From the NCBI GenBank assembly GCA_036258735.1, contig DATADC010000122.1:1-7245 (forward strand): DNA of 7,245 nucleotides, in the 5' to 3' direction. The notes below the pieces were generated by a model. That model saw only the letters and a list, made by a program, of their open reading frames with translations. It did no database searches and had not been told where the DNA came from. The DNA is from JAPSGM01 sp036258735 (lineage in GTDB: Bacteria; Chloroflexota; Limnocylindria; QHBO01). Shown here one piece after another: positions 1-5,471 of this stretch (the stretch's first letter is position 1; every line of letters begins with the position of its first letter). Position numbers and translations under genes: made by a program.

Positions 1-304
1 CGTGGCGACCGCCCGCCAGCGTGCGGCCGACCTGCTCGACCGCGGCCACCGCGCGCTGAGCGCCCGGGCCCAGCGCGAGCGCGGCAGCCTGGCCGCCCTG
101 GGTGACGCCCTCCGCACCCTGTCCCCGGCTGCGACGCTGGAGCGCGGCTACGCCATCGCCCGCCTACCGGACGGCACCATCGTGCGCGACCCACAGCAGG
201 CGGGGCCCGGCGCGCGGCTCACCGTCAGCGTGGCGCGGGGTAGGCTGCAGACGCGCGTCGAGGAGGCGATGCCCGGCGCGCCGCTGGAGGGGACCGCGCC
301 GTGA
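1..304 (+). CDS. xseA: Exodeoxyribonuclease VII large subunit, C-terminal end (5' partial)
   Basis: This is the last 100 codons of the catalytic large subunit of exonuclease VII, a cytoplasmic enzyme that degrades single-stranded DNA from both ends into oligonucleotides. The visible part has a helical stretch rich in Arg, Ala and Leu (the end of the coiled-coil region that binds small subunits). It is followed by the family signature LSPAATLERGYAIARLPDG at about residues 39-57 and a small beta-rich tail (GARLTVSVARGRLQTRVEE). Typical XseA proteins are about 400-450 residues, so roughly three quarters lies upstream of the window. Base 1 is the last base of a preceding codon. The GTG at position 2 is simply the first complete codon and should not be taken as the start. 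The stop overlaps the xseB start by four bases (GTGA), which suggests translational coupling and matched subunit production. The following xseB gene confirms the call. Confidence 0.93.
   Translation, partial: VATARQRAADLLDRGHRALSARAQRERGSLAALGDALRTLSPAATLERGYAIARLPDGTIVRDPQQAGPGARLTVSVARGRLQTRVEEAMPGAPLEGTAP
286..293 (+). promoter_or_regulatory. Ribosome-binding site of xseB
   Basis: GGAGGGGA lies seven bases before the GTG at 301, inside the end of xseA. It is the strongest Shine-Dalgarno match in the window and fixes the GTG as the xseB start. Confidence 0.7.
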
Positions 305-552
305 CCGAAACTGCCACTCAGGGCGAGGAGCTCGCCAAGCGTCCGTTCGACGAGCTGATCGCGGAGCTGCAGCGCATCGTGCAAGCCCTGGAGGCCGGCA
401 GCCTGCCGCTGGAGGAGGCCATCGGGTTGTACCGGCGCGGGCTCCAGCTCCACGCCGCCTGCGAGGCGCGCCTGCGCGAGGCGGAGCTGACCATCACGCA
501 GCTCGGCCGCGGCATCGAGGCCGGGGCCGAATCTGCCGAGACCAGCGCCTAG
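301..552 (+). CDS. xseB: Exodeoxyribonuclease VII small subunit
   Basis: This 83-residue protein is the small subunit of exonuclease VII. Several copies coat the helical arm of XseA and are needed for stable, active enzyme. The family pattern is easy to read: PFDELIAELQRIVQALEAG at about residues 15-33, then LPLEEAIGLYRRGLQL, then a Cys-Glu-Ala helix (CEARLREAELTI) at about 54-65. These form the expected two-helix hairpin. Length is normal for the family (about 65-90). The first 13 residues (TETATQGEELAKR) and the tail after about 68 look disordered and poorly conserved. The start is GTG at 301, supported by a strong ribosome-binding site and by the GTGA overlap with xseA. The next gene starts five bases after the stop, so the three probably share a transcript. 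Confidence 0.95.
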   Translation: MTETATQGEELAKRPFDELIAELQRIVQALEAGSLPLEEAIGLYRRGLQLHAACEARLREAELTITQLGRGIEAGAESAETSA

Positions 553-557
553 GCCCG

Positions 558-1055
558 ATGCCGGCCGAGCCCGCCATCCGTCTCGCCCTGCCCGAGGACG
601 CCGCGCGGCTCGCCGAGCTGGCAACGCAGCTGGGCTACCCGACCAGCGCGGCGGAGCTGGCCGAACGCCTGCCCCACCTGACCGGTGACGACGAGACGGT
701 CGTGCTGGTGGCCGCCTCGTCGGACGGAGATGCCATCGGCTGGGTCCACATGGAGCTCAAGCGCAGCCTGCTGTCCGAGCCGACGGCGCAGGTCATGGGG
801 CTCATCGTCGACGAGGCGCATCGGTCCGGCGGCGTGGGAGCCCGGCTGCTGGAGGCGGGGGAGCGGTGGGCGGCCGAGCGCGGGTGTCGGGCGGTGCTGG
901 TCGGAACGCGGGTGACACGCGAGCGCGCGCATGCGTTCTATCGGCGCCAGGGATACGAGTTGCTCAAGACCTCGCATTTCTTCGAGAAGAAGCTGGCATC
1001 TATACTTTCGCGGCCGAATTACGGGAGTGATTCGTGGCCATCCTCGAAACGTTGA
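558..1055 (+). CDS. GNAT-family N-acetyltransferase, substrate unknown
   Basis: A 165-residue protein with the Gcn5-related N-acetyltransferase fold, which transfers an acetyl group from acetyl-CoA to an amine. Visible elements are the N-terminal strand and helix (IRLALPEDAARLAELATQLG, about residues 6-25); a central strand pair (VVLVAASSDGDAIGWVHMEL); the beta-4 strand MGLIVDEAHR; and the acetyl-CoA pyrophosphate loop RSGGVGARLLEAG, which fits R-x-x-G-x-G/A. Motif B is RAHAFYRRQGYELLKTSHFF near 122-141. The substrate cannot be deduced; this general type includes acetyltransferases for aminoglycosides, small amines and proteins. ATG at 558 is five bases after the xseB stop and has no good ribosome-binding site, so coupling to xseB is likely. 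The last 19 or so residues after FFEKKL look unlike a GNAT domain and run through the apparent dxs promoter and ribosome-binding site, overlapping dxs by 22 bases. In many genomes this slot holds ispA. Confidence 0.85.
   Translation: MPAEPAIRLALPEDAARLAELATQLGYPTSAAELAERLPHLTGDDETVVLVAASSDGDAIGWVHMELKRSLLSEPTAQVMGLIVDEAHRSGGVGARLLEAGERWAAERGCRAVLVGTRVTRERAHAFYRRQGYELLKTSHFFEKKLASILSRPNYGSDSWPSSKR
978..1006 (+). promoter_or_regulatory. Candidate internal promoter for dxs
   Basis: TATACT at 1001-1006 is a near-consensus -10 box inside one of the few AT-rich patches of the window. Exactly 17 bases upstream, TTCTTC (978-983) could act as a poor -35 box. The expected transcript start near 1013 would leave a leader of about 20 bases holding the dxs ribosome-binding site. 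TTCTTC is also the left arm of a perfect 6-base inverted repeat, TTCTTC-GA-GAAGAA (978-991). The repeat falls on codons for Phe-Phe-Glu-Lys-Lys of the GNAT gene, so it could be a by-product of coding. This is inferred from sequence only. Confidence 0.35.
1023..1027 (+). promoter_or_regulatory. Ribosome-binding site of dxs
   Basis: GGGAG lies six bases before the GTG at 1034. It supports that GTG as the start, which gives a protein N-terminus aligned with known DXS proteins. It lies inside the end of the GNAT reading frame. Confidence 0.6.
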
Positions 1056-2983
1056 ACGATCCCGCGCTGCTGCGTGGCCTGGGTCCCGAAGAGCTGGAAG
1101 AGCTGGCCTCGGAGCTCAGGGCAAAGATGATCCGGACCGTGCACCGCACCGGCGGCCACCTCGCCAGCTCGCTGGGGACGGTGGAGATGACGCTGGCGCT
1201 GCACCGCGTCCTCGACTCGCCACGCGATCGGCTGGTGTGGGACACCGGCCACCAGGCGTACGCGCACAAGCTGCTCACGGGCCGCCGCCAAGGGTTCGAC
1301 ACGCTGCGCCAGATGGGTGGCGTGGGCGGCTTCCCGCGACGCAGCGAGAGCGAGCACGATGTCTTCGACGGCGGCCACGCCGGCACGGGGGTAAGCATCG
1401 GGGTGGGGCTGGCGGCGGCGCGGGACCTGCGGCCACCGAGCGACCCGGCGCGTGCGCAGCGGATCGCGGTGGTGGTCGGTGATGCGGCGCTGCAGAGCGG
1501 CCTGACCCTCGAGGCGCTCAACCACCTGGGCCATGCACGCCACCGGATGCTGATCGTGCTCAACGACAACGAGATGAGCATCAGCCCCTCCGTCGGTGGG
1601 CTGTCGACGCGGCTCAACAAGCTGCGCCTGTCGCGCGCCTACCAGGGCACCAAGACGGCCACCATGCGCGTCCTGCCGCGCCTGCCGGGCATCGGCAAGC
1701 CGGCCTACGAGGTGCTCGGCTGGGCCAAGGAGAGCTTCAAGCGCTCGTGGGCGTCGGTGGGTTTCTTCGAGGACATGGGCATCACCTATATCGGCGTCCT
1801 CGACGGCCACGACGTGGCCGAACTGGAGGAGACCTTCGAGCGCGCCTTCGCGCTGGCCGGCCCGGTGCTGGTCCACTGCAAGACGGTCAAGGGCCGCGGC
1901 TACGCCCCTGCCGAGGCGGACAGCATCAGCTTCCACGGTGCAAGCCTGCCGCCCATCGACCTCTGCCTGATCGACCCCACCGAGGAGCCGCTGCCGGCCG
2001 AGTCGGCGCCGAAGAACAAGCCCAAGACCTACACCCACACCTTCGTCGAAGAGCTCATCCGCCTGGCCGAGACCGATGAGCGCATCGTCGCCATCACCGC
2101 CGGCATGCCCACCGGCACCGGGCTGGCTCGCTTCTGCGACCACTTCCCGAACCGCTTCTTCGACGTGGGCATCGCCGAGCAGCACTCGGTCACCATGGCG
2201 ACCGGCATGGCGCTGGCCGGGCTGCGGCCGGTGGTGGCCCTGTACTCGACCTTCAGCCAGCGCGCCTACGACCAGCTCGTCCACGACGTCTGCCAGAACG
2301 ACGCGCCGGTGCTGCTGGCGCTGGACCGATCCGGCCTGGTCGGCGAGGACGGCACCAGCCACCAGGGCATGTTCAGCCTGCCCGCCCAGCGCTCGCTGCC
2401 GAACCTGGTCATCGGTTCGCCCAAGGACGAGCAGGAGCTGCGCGACATGGTGGTGACGGCGCTGGCCCATGAGGGCCCGATCTCGCTGCATTACCCCCGG
2501 GATGCGGGCGAGGACCTGCCCGATCGCGACGGCCGCGTCCTGCGCGTGGGCGAGGGCGAGCTCCTGCGCGACGGCGAGGACGTGCTGCTGGTCGGCTTCG
2601 GGCCGATCGTTCAGCGCCTGCTGGCGGTGGCCGATGAGCTCGCGGCCGGGCGCGGCCTGCGCGCCGCGGTCGTCAACGCCCGCTGGGCCAAACCGCTCGA
2701 CGAGGCGCTGGTCGTCGAGCACGCGGCCGGCAAGCGCCTGGTGGTCACGGCCGAGGAGTCGGCCGCCATGGGCGGGTTCGGCGACGGCGTGCTCGACGCG
2801 CTCAACCGGGGCGGGGTCCGCGTGCCGCTGCTGAAGGTCGCGCTCGCCGAGGGCTTCGTGCACCACGGCGCGGTGGATGACCTGCGGCGCCAGCAACGCA
2901 TCGACGCGGAGGGGATCCTGGCCCAGGTGAACGAGGCGCTCGGCGAGCTGCCCGCGCGCCCGCGAGCGGTGAAATCCGCTTAG
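1034..2983 (+). CDS. dxs: 1-deoxy-D-xylulose-5-phosphate synthase (DXS family, variant cofactor motif)
   Basis: A 649-residue transketolase-like enzyme of the DXS family. DXS condenses pyruvate and glyceraldehyde 3-phosphate, with thiamine diphosphate and Mg2+, into 1-deoxy-D-xylulose 5-phosphate, the entry to the MEP isoprenoid pathway and a precursor of thiamine and pyridoxal. Conserved DXS features seen are GGHLASSLGTVEMTLALH (active-site His42), GHQAYAHKLLTGR, LNDNEMSIS (Mg ligand Asn179), DGHD, KGRGYAPAE with SFHG, catalytic Glu382 in GIAEQHSVT, STFSQRAYDQ, DRSGLVGEDGTSHQG (Arg432, Asp439, His443) and YPR (Arg489). The C-terminal domain has the usual NARWAKPLDE and EESAAMGGFGDGV. Two cofactor-loop motifs deviate: GHSST is GHAGT (residues 114-118), and the thiamine-diphosphate GDG is GDA (149-151, Mg ligand Asp150 kept). 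Length is normal (about 620-650). Substrate-binding residues argue for true DXS activity, but a diverged paralogue cannot be excluded. No ispA adjoins it. Confidence 0.88.
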   Translation: MAILETLNDPALLRGLGPEELEELASELRAKMIRTVHRTGGHLASSLGTVEMTLALHRVLDSPRDRLVWDTGHQAYAHKLLTGRRQGFDTLRQMGGVGGFPRRSESEHDVFDGGHAGTGVSIGVGLAAARDLRPPSDPARAQRIAVVVGDAALQSGLTLEALNHLGHARHRMLIVLNDNEMSISPSVGGLSTRLNKLRLSRAYQGTKTATMRVLPRLPGIGKPAYEVLGWAKESFKRSWASVGFFEDMGITYIGVLDGHDVAELEETFERAFALAGPVLVHCKTVKGRGYAPAEADSISFHGASLPPIDLCLIDPTEEPLPAESAPKNKPKTYTHTFVEELIRLAETDERIVAITAGMPTGTGLARFCDHFPNRFFDVGIAEQHSVTMATGMALAGLRPVVALYSTFSQRAYDQLVHDVCQNDAPVLLALDRSGLVGEDGTSHQGMFSLPAQRSLPNLVIGSPKDEQELRDMVVTALAHEGPISLHYPRDAGEDLPDRDGRVLRVGEGELLRDGEDVLLVGFGPIVQRLLAVADELAAGRGLRAAVVNARWAKPLDEALVVEHAAGKRLVVTAEESAAMGGFGDGVLDALNRGGVRVPLLKVALAEGFVHHGAVDDLRRQQRIDAEGILAQVNEALGELPARPRAVKSA

Positions 2984-2993
2984 GTCTGAGCCT

Positions 2994-3461
2994 CTGGACG
3001 CGCTCCGCATCGATCAGCTACCGGCAGGCGTCTCCCTGGTCGTCGGAGCCGTCATCCTTCATGACGGTCGCGCCTTCGTCCAGCGCCGATCCGACCAGCA
3101 GAGGGTGTTCCCCGGATGCTGGGACATCGCCGGCGGCCACGTCGAGGACGGCGAGTCGGTCACCGATGCGCTCCGTCGCGAGATCCACGAAGAGACGGGC
3201 TGGCAGCTCTCCCGCGTGCTTCGCCTGGTGACGGCCATGTGCTGGGAGGCGGGCGGACGGCGCCGGCTGGAGCTCGACTACGCGGTCGAGGCCAGCGGCG
3301 ACCTGGAGCGGCCTCGGCAGGATCCGAGTGAGCACGTCGCGTGGCGATGGATCGACGCCGCCCAGCTGCCGCTGCTCCTGGAACGCCGTGACCCGGTGGA
3401 CAAGGCGGTCCACGACATCGTGGAGCTGGCGCTGACTGGTGAGGCACAGTGGCCAGGGTGA
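2994..3461 (+). CDS. NUDIX hydrolase, start codon uncertain
   Basis: A NUDIX-fold hydrolase, a family that cleaves nucleoside diphosphates linked to another group, such as oxidised dNTPs, nucleotide sugars or coenzymes. With the start placed at 2994 it has 155 residues. The first strands VSLVVGAVILHDGRAFVQRR (13-32) lead into FPGCWDIAGG and a perfect Nudix box, G-x5-E-x7-R-E-U-x-E-E-x-G-U, at residues 48-70 (EDGE...REIHEETGW). Later strands (RRRLELDYAVEA) and the Trp-rich HVAWRWIDAAQLPLL segment are typical. The substrate cannot be read from sequence. The frame is open from 2973, yet the first ATG, GTG or TTG is the GTG at 3105, which would delete the first strands. CTG at 2994 is my best guess, ten bases after the dxs stop, with only a weak AGG upstream; ATC at 3009 is less likely. 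The end overlaps tlyA by 13 bases. Confidence 0.8.
   Translation: MDALRIDQLPAGVSLVVGAVILHDGRAFVQRRSDQQRVFPGCWDIAGGHVEDGESVTDALRREIHEETGWQLSRVLRLVTAMCWEAGGRRRLELDYAVEASGDLERPRQDPSEHVAWRWIDAAQLPLLLERRDPVDKAVHDIVELALTGEAQWPG
3438..3444 (+). promoter_or_regulatory. Ribosome-binding site of tlyA
   Basis: GGTGAGG sits four bases before the GTG at 3449, inside the end of the NUDIX gene. Spacing is slightly short, but the resulting protein begins exactly at the S4 domain (ARVRLDQLLVDR), which supports this start. Confidence 0.5.
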
Positions 3462-4240
3462 GGCTGGATCAGCTCCTCGTCGACCGCCGGCTGGCGCCGT
3501 CCCGCGCCGCCGCGCAGTCCATGCTGCTGGCCGGGGAGGTCGAGCTGGCACGAGCGCCGAGCCGCAACCTCAAGCCGGGCCAACTGGTGCCCGCCGACGC
3601 CGAGGTGAGCGTCGTCCCGCGCCCGCGCTGGGCGTCTCGCGCCGGCGACAAGCTGGAGGCCGCGCTCGATGCCTTCGCGCTGGACGTCCATGGGCTGGCC
3701 TGCCTGGATGCCGGGGCGTCGACCGGCGGCTTCACCGACGTGCTCGTGACCCGCGGCGCGCGGATCGTGTACGCGGTCGACGTCGGGCGCGGGCAGCTCA
3801 TCGAGCGGCTGCGCCGCGACCCGCGGGTGGTCAGCATGGAGCGCACCAACCTGCGCGAGCTACGGGACCTACCGGAGCGCGTGGACCTCGCCACGCTCGA
3901 CCTGTCGTTCATCTCCCTGGCGCTGGTGCTCCCCGCCGTGCGGCGGCTGTTGAAGCAGGAAGGCAACGTCATCGCCCTGGTCAAGCCACAGTTCGAGGCC
4001 GGCCGCGAGGCGGTGCCGCGCGGCGGGGTCGTGCGCGACCCGCACGTGCATCGGCGGGTGCTGCTCGACGTTGGCGTAGCGGCCGGCGCCAGTGGCTTCG
4101 GCCCCTGCGGCCTGAAGCGCTCGCCGGTGACCGGGAGCGATGGCAACGTCGAGTTCCTCGCGCTCCTGGGTCCGCCGCCAGGGATGAAGCTCAGCCAGTG
4201 GGAGGAGCGGGCCACCGCGGCTGCGGAGGCATCGGTCTAG
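3449..4240 (+). CDS. tlyA: TlyA-family rRNA 2'-O-methyltransferase
   Basis: A 263-residue S-adenosylmethionine-dependent methyltransferase of the TlyA/hemolysin A family. In mycobacteria TlyA methylates ribose 2'-OH groups of 16S C1409 and 23S C1920 and confers capreomycin sensitivity; some homologues modify only the 16S site. An N-terminal S4 RNA-binding domain (RLDQLLVDRRLAPSRAAAQS, LLAGEVEL) spans about residues 4-60. The Rossmann domain follows, with the cofactor loop LDAGASTGGFTDVL and VYAVDVGRGQL. The catalytic tetrad of 2'-O-methyltransferases is present as Lys68, Asp151 (TLDLSFISL), Lys179 (LVKPQFEAGR) and Glu235 (GNVEFL), nearly matching the M. tuberculosis numbering. GGVVRDP near 191-197 is also typical. 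The usual SRGGLKL around the first Lys is SRAGDKL here, a mild variant. Position between dxs and recN is the conserved one. GTG at 3449 overlaps the NUDIX gene, suggesting coupled translation. Confidence 0.93.
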   Translation: MARVRLDQLLVDRRLAPSRAAAQSMLLAGEVELARAPSRNLKPGQLVPADAEVSVVPRPRWASRAGDKLEAALDAFALDVHGLACLDAGASTGGFTDVLVTRGARIVYAVDVGRGQLIERLRRDPRVVSMERTNLRELRDLPERVDLATLDLSFISLALVLPAVRRLLKQEGNVIALVKPQFEAGREAVPRGGVVRDPHVHRRVLLDVGVAAGASGFGPCGLKRSPVTGSDGNVEFLALLGPPPGMKLSQWEERATAAAEASV

Positions 4241-4246
4241 CGAACC

Positions 4247-4265
4247 CGTATTACGATGCGCTACG
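4247..4265 (+). promoter_or_regulatory. Possible operator with CGTA/TACG repeats before the RHH gene
   Basis: A perfect small palindrome CGTA-T-TACG (4247-4255) abuts the ATG of the ribbon-helix-helix gene. A second TACG follows at 4262-4265, ten bases (one helical turn) after the first. TATTAC at 4249-4254 also resembles a -10 box, but I see no matching -35. Ribbon-helix-helix repressors commonly bind short tandem or inverted repeats at their own promoters, so autoregulation is possible. The units are only four bases long and could be chance. Confidence 0.2.
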
Positions 4266-4627
4266 GCATGAGAAAGCGCCGCGCGGGTTCGGACGTCGAG
4301 CAGCTGAGCGTCGGGTTCGAGGGCCTGGAGGTGGTCGAGGCGCCTGAGCAGGAGCCGCGGCCGGACACCATGCGCCAGATCGTCTCGCTGCGCATGCCGG
4401 ACGCCCTCATGCAGCGGGTCGAGGCCGTGGCCCGGGCGCGCGGGGTCTCGCCGTCCAGCCTCATGCGCGCGCTGATCGCTGCCGGGCTCGATCGCTCGTA
4501 CGCGGCGGTGCAGGAGGACGTCACGACCGAGATCGCGGCCCTGCGGCGCCAGGTGGCCGAGATCGCCGAACGGCTCGGCGTCTCCGCGGGGAAGGAAGCT
4601 GCCGACCCCGAGGCTGGCGGACGCTAG
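4256..4627 (+). CDS. Small ribbon-helix-helix (CopG/Arc-like) DNA-binding protein
   Basis: A 123-residue putative DNA-binding protein. Residues 39-80 fit a ribbon-helix-helix domain: beta strand MRQIVSLRM (39-47), helix A PDALMQRVEAVARARG (48-63), a turn GVSPSS, and helix B SLMRALIAAGLDR (68-80). Such proteins dimerise and insert the paired strands into the DNA major groove; here Arg40, Ser44 and Arg46 would be candidate base contacts. An Arg-rich N-terminal arm (MRKRRAGSD) and acidic linker precede it. A heptad-like helix follows (about 85-107, VQEDVTTEIAALRRQVAEIA) and may be a coiled coil for oligomerisation. No toxin gene adjoins it, so an antitoxin role has no support. It sits between tlyA and nadK-recN, where Firmicutes have the regulator argR; it is not ArgR. 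ATG 4256 (alternative ATG 4268) has no clear ribosome-binding site. Its target is unknown. Confidence 0.72.
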   Translation: MRYGMRKRRAGSDVEQLSVGFEGLEVVEAPEQEPRPDTMRQIVSLRMPDALMQRVEAVARARGVSPSSLMRALIAAGLDRSYAAVQEDVTTEIAALRRQVAEIAERLGVSAGKEAADPEAGGR

Positions 4628-5461
4628 ATGCGCTTCGGATTCACCCACCATCCGGCCAACCAGGACGCGCAGGGCGCCCTGGCGCGGGCGCGGGCATGGT
4701 GCGAGAGGAACGGCGTCGACGCATGGGACAGCGCAGCCGACGATCGGGATCGCATCGCCGCCTCCTGCCAGGGGACCGATTTGATCTGCGTGCTGGGCGG
4801 CGACGGCACCTTCCTGCGCACGGCACAGGCCGTGGGCGACAGCGGGGTACCGGCGCTCGGCGTCAACCTGGGCCGGGTCGGCTTCCTGGCCAAGGTCGAG
4901 ACCGATGGGCTGGAGCGCGCGCTGGACCAGGTCCTGGCCGGTGACTACACCGTCGAGGAGCGCTTCCGCATCTCGGCCACGCTCATGCGGGGCGACGGCA
5001 GCAGCGAGACGCACGCCTGCCTCAACGAGGTCGCCGTGGCGCGCGGGCAGCGGGTGCGCATGATCCAGGTGGAGGTGGAGGTGTCGGGCAGCCACCTGGC
5101 CACCTACGTGGCCGATGGCGTGGTGGTCGCCACGCCCACGGGCTCGACTGCGTACTCGTTCTCGGCCGGCGGCGCGATTCTCGACCCGCGGCTGCGCAAC
5201 ATGATCATCACCCCCGTCGCCGCCTACCTCTCCCCCCTGCACTCGGTTGTGGCCGGCGAGGAGCACGTGGTGCGACTGATGCTTCGCCAGGCTCCGAGCG
5301 GCGCCATCCTGTCCGTGGACGGCCAATGGGACCTGCCGCTGGCCGATGGAGATCGGGTCGAGGTGCGCGCCCTCCCGGCGCCACTTCGCCTGCTGGAGCC
5401 GGCCGGCTCGACGCCGTTCTACGACCTGCTGCGGACCAAGGCGTCCCGGCTGCCGTACTGA
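4628..5461 (+). CDS. nadK: NAD kinase
   Basis: A 277-residue ATP- or polyphosphate-dependent NAD kinase, which phosphorylates NAD to NADP in the cytoplasm and so supplies NADPH for biosynthesis, including the MEP pathway. Diagnostic motifs are GGDGTFLR with catalytic Asp59 (residues 57-64), LGVNLGRVGFLA, the NE motif CLNEVAV (Asn133-Glu134), and TPTGSTAYSFSAGG (169-182) for substrate binding. The C-terminal beta-sandwich ends in VDGQWDLPL and a short basic tail. Length fits the family (about 250-305). One deviation stands out: where the family usually has TP-I-x-P-H-x-L-x-x-R-P, this protein has TPVAAYLSPLHSVV (195-208), so the usual His and Arg-Pro are missing. ATG at 4628 follows the preceding stop directly, with GGCGGA five bases upstream as a weak ribosome-binding site. 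The tlyA-nadK-recN order agrees with actinobacterial genomes. Confidence 0.94.
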   Translation: MRFGFTHHPANQDAQGALARARAWCERNGVDAWDSAADDRDRIAASCQGTDLICVLGGDGTFLRTAQAVGDSGVPALGVNLGRVGFLAKVETDGLERALDQVLAGDYTVEERFRISATLMRGDGSSETHACLNEVAVARGQRVRMIQVEVEVSGSHLATYVADGVVVATPTGSTAYSFSAGGAILDPRLRNMIITPVAAYLSPLHSVVAGEEHVVRLMLRQAPSGAILSVDGQWDLPLADGDRVEVRALPAPLRLLEPAGSTPFYDLLRTKASRLPY

Positions 5462-5467
5462 GGGTGA
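5461..5467 (+). promoter_or_regulatory. Ribosome-binding site of recN
   Basis: AGGGTGA starts on the last base of the nadK stop codon and has its AGGG core seven bases before ATG 5472. It selects this ATG over the upstream in-frame ATG at 5346, which lies inside nadK. Confidence 0.6.
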
Positions 5468-5471
5468 CGTC

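Noticed and set aside
102..557. In-frame upstream extension of the GNAT gene to an ATG at 102
   Set aside because: The extra 152 codons are an Arg/Ala-rich out-of-frame reading of xseA and xseB. The GNAT domain begins right after ATG 558.
2981..3000. Possible terminator hairpin after dxs (AGG...CCT)
   Set aside because: The stem has only three base pairs and no T-run follows; the next gene is almost contiguous.
1019..3010. Long open frame on the minus strand (663 codons) opposite dxs
   Set aside because: It is an antisense shadow of a GC-rich gene. The translation has no recognisable motif and the plus strand encodes a clear DXS.
4370..4627. Alternative shorter start of the ribbon-helix-helix protein at ATG 4370
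   Set aside because: It would begin exactly at the domain, but the nearest AGGAG (4350-4354) is 15 bases away, too far. ATG 4256 fits the gene spacing better, though 4370 cannot be fully excluded.
5346..5471. In-frame upstream extension of recN to ATG 5346
   Set aside because: It lies inside nadK in another frame. ATG 5472 has a good ribosome-binding site and gives the typical RecN N-terminus.
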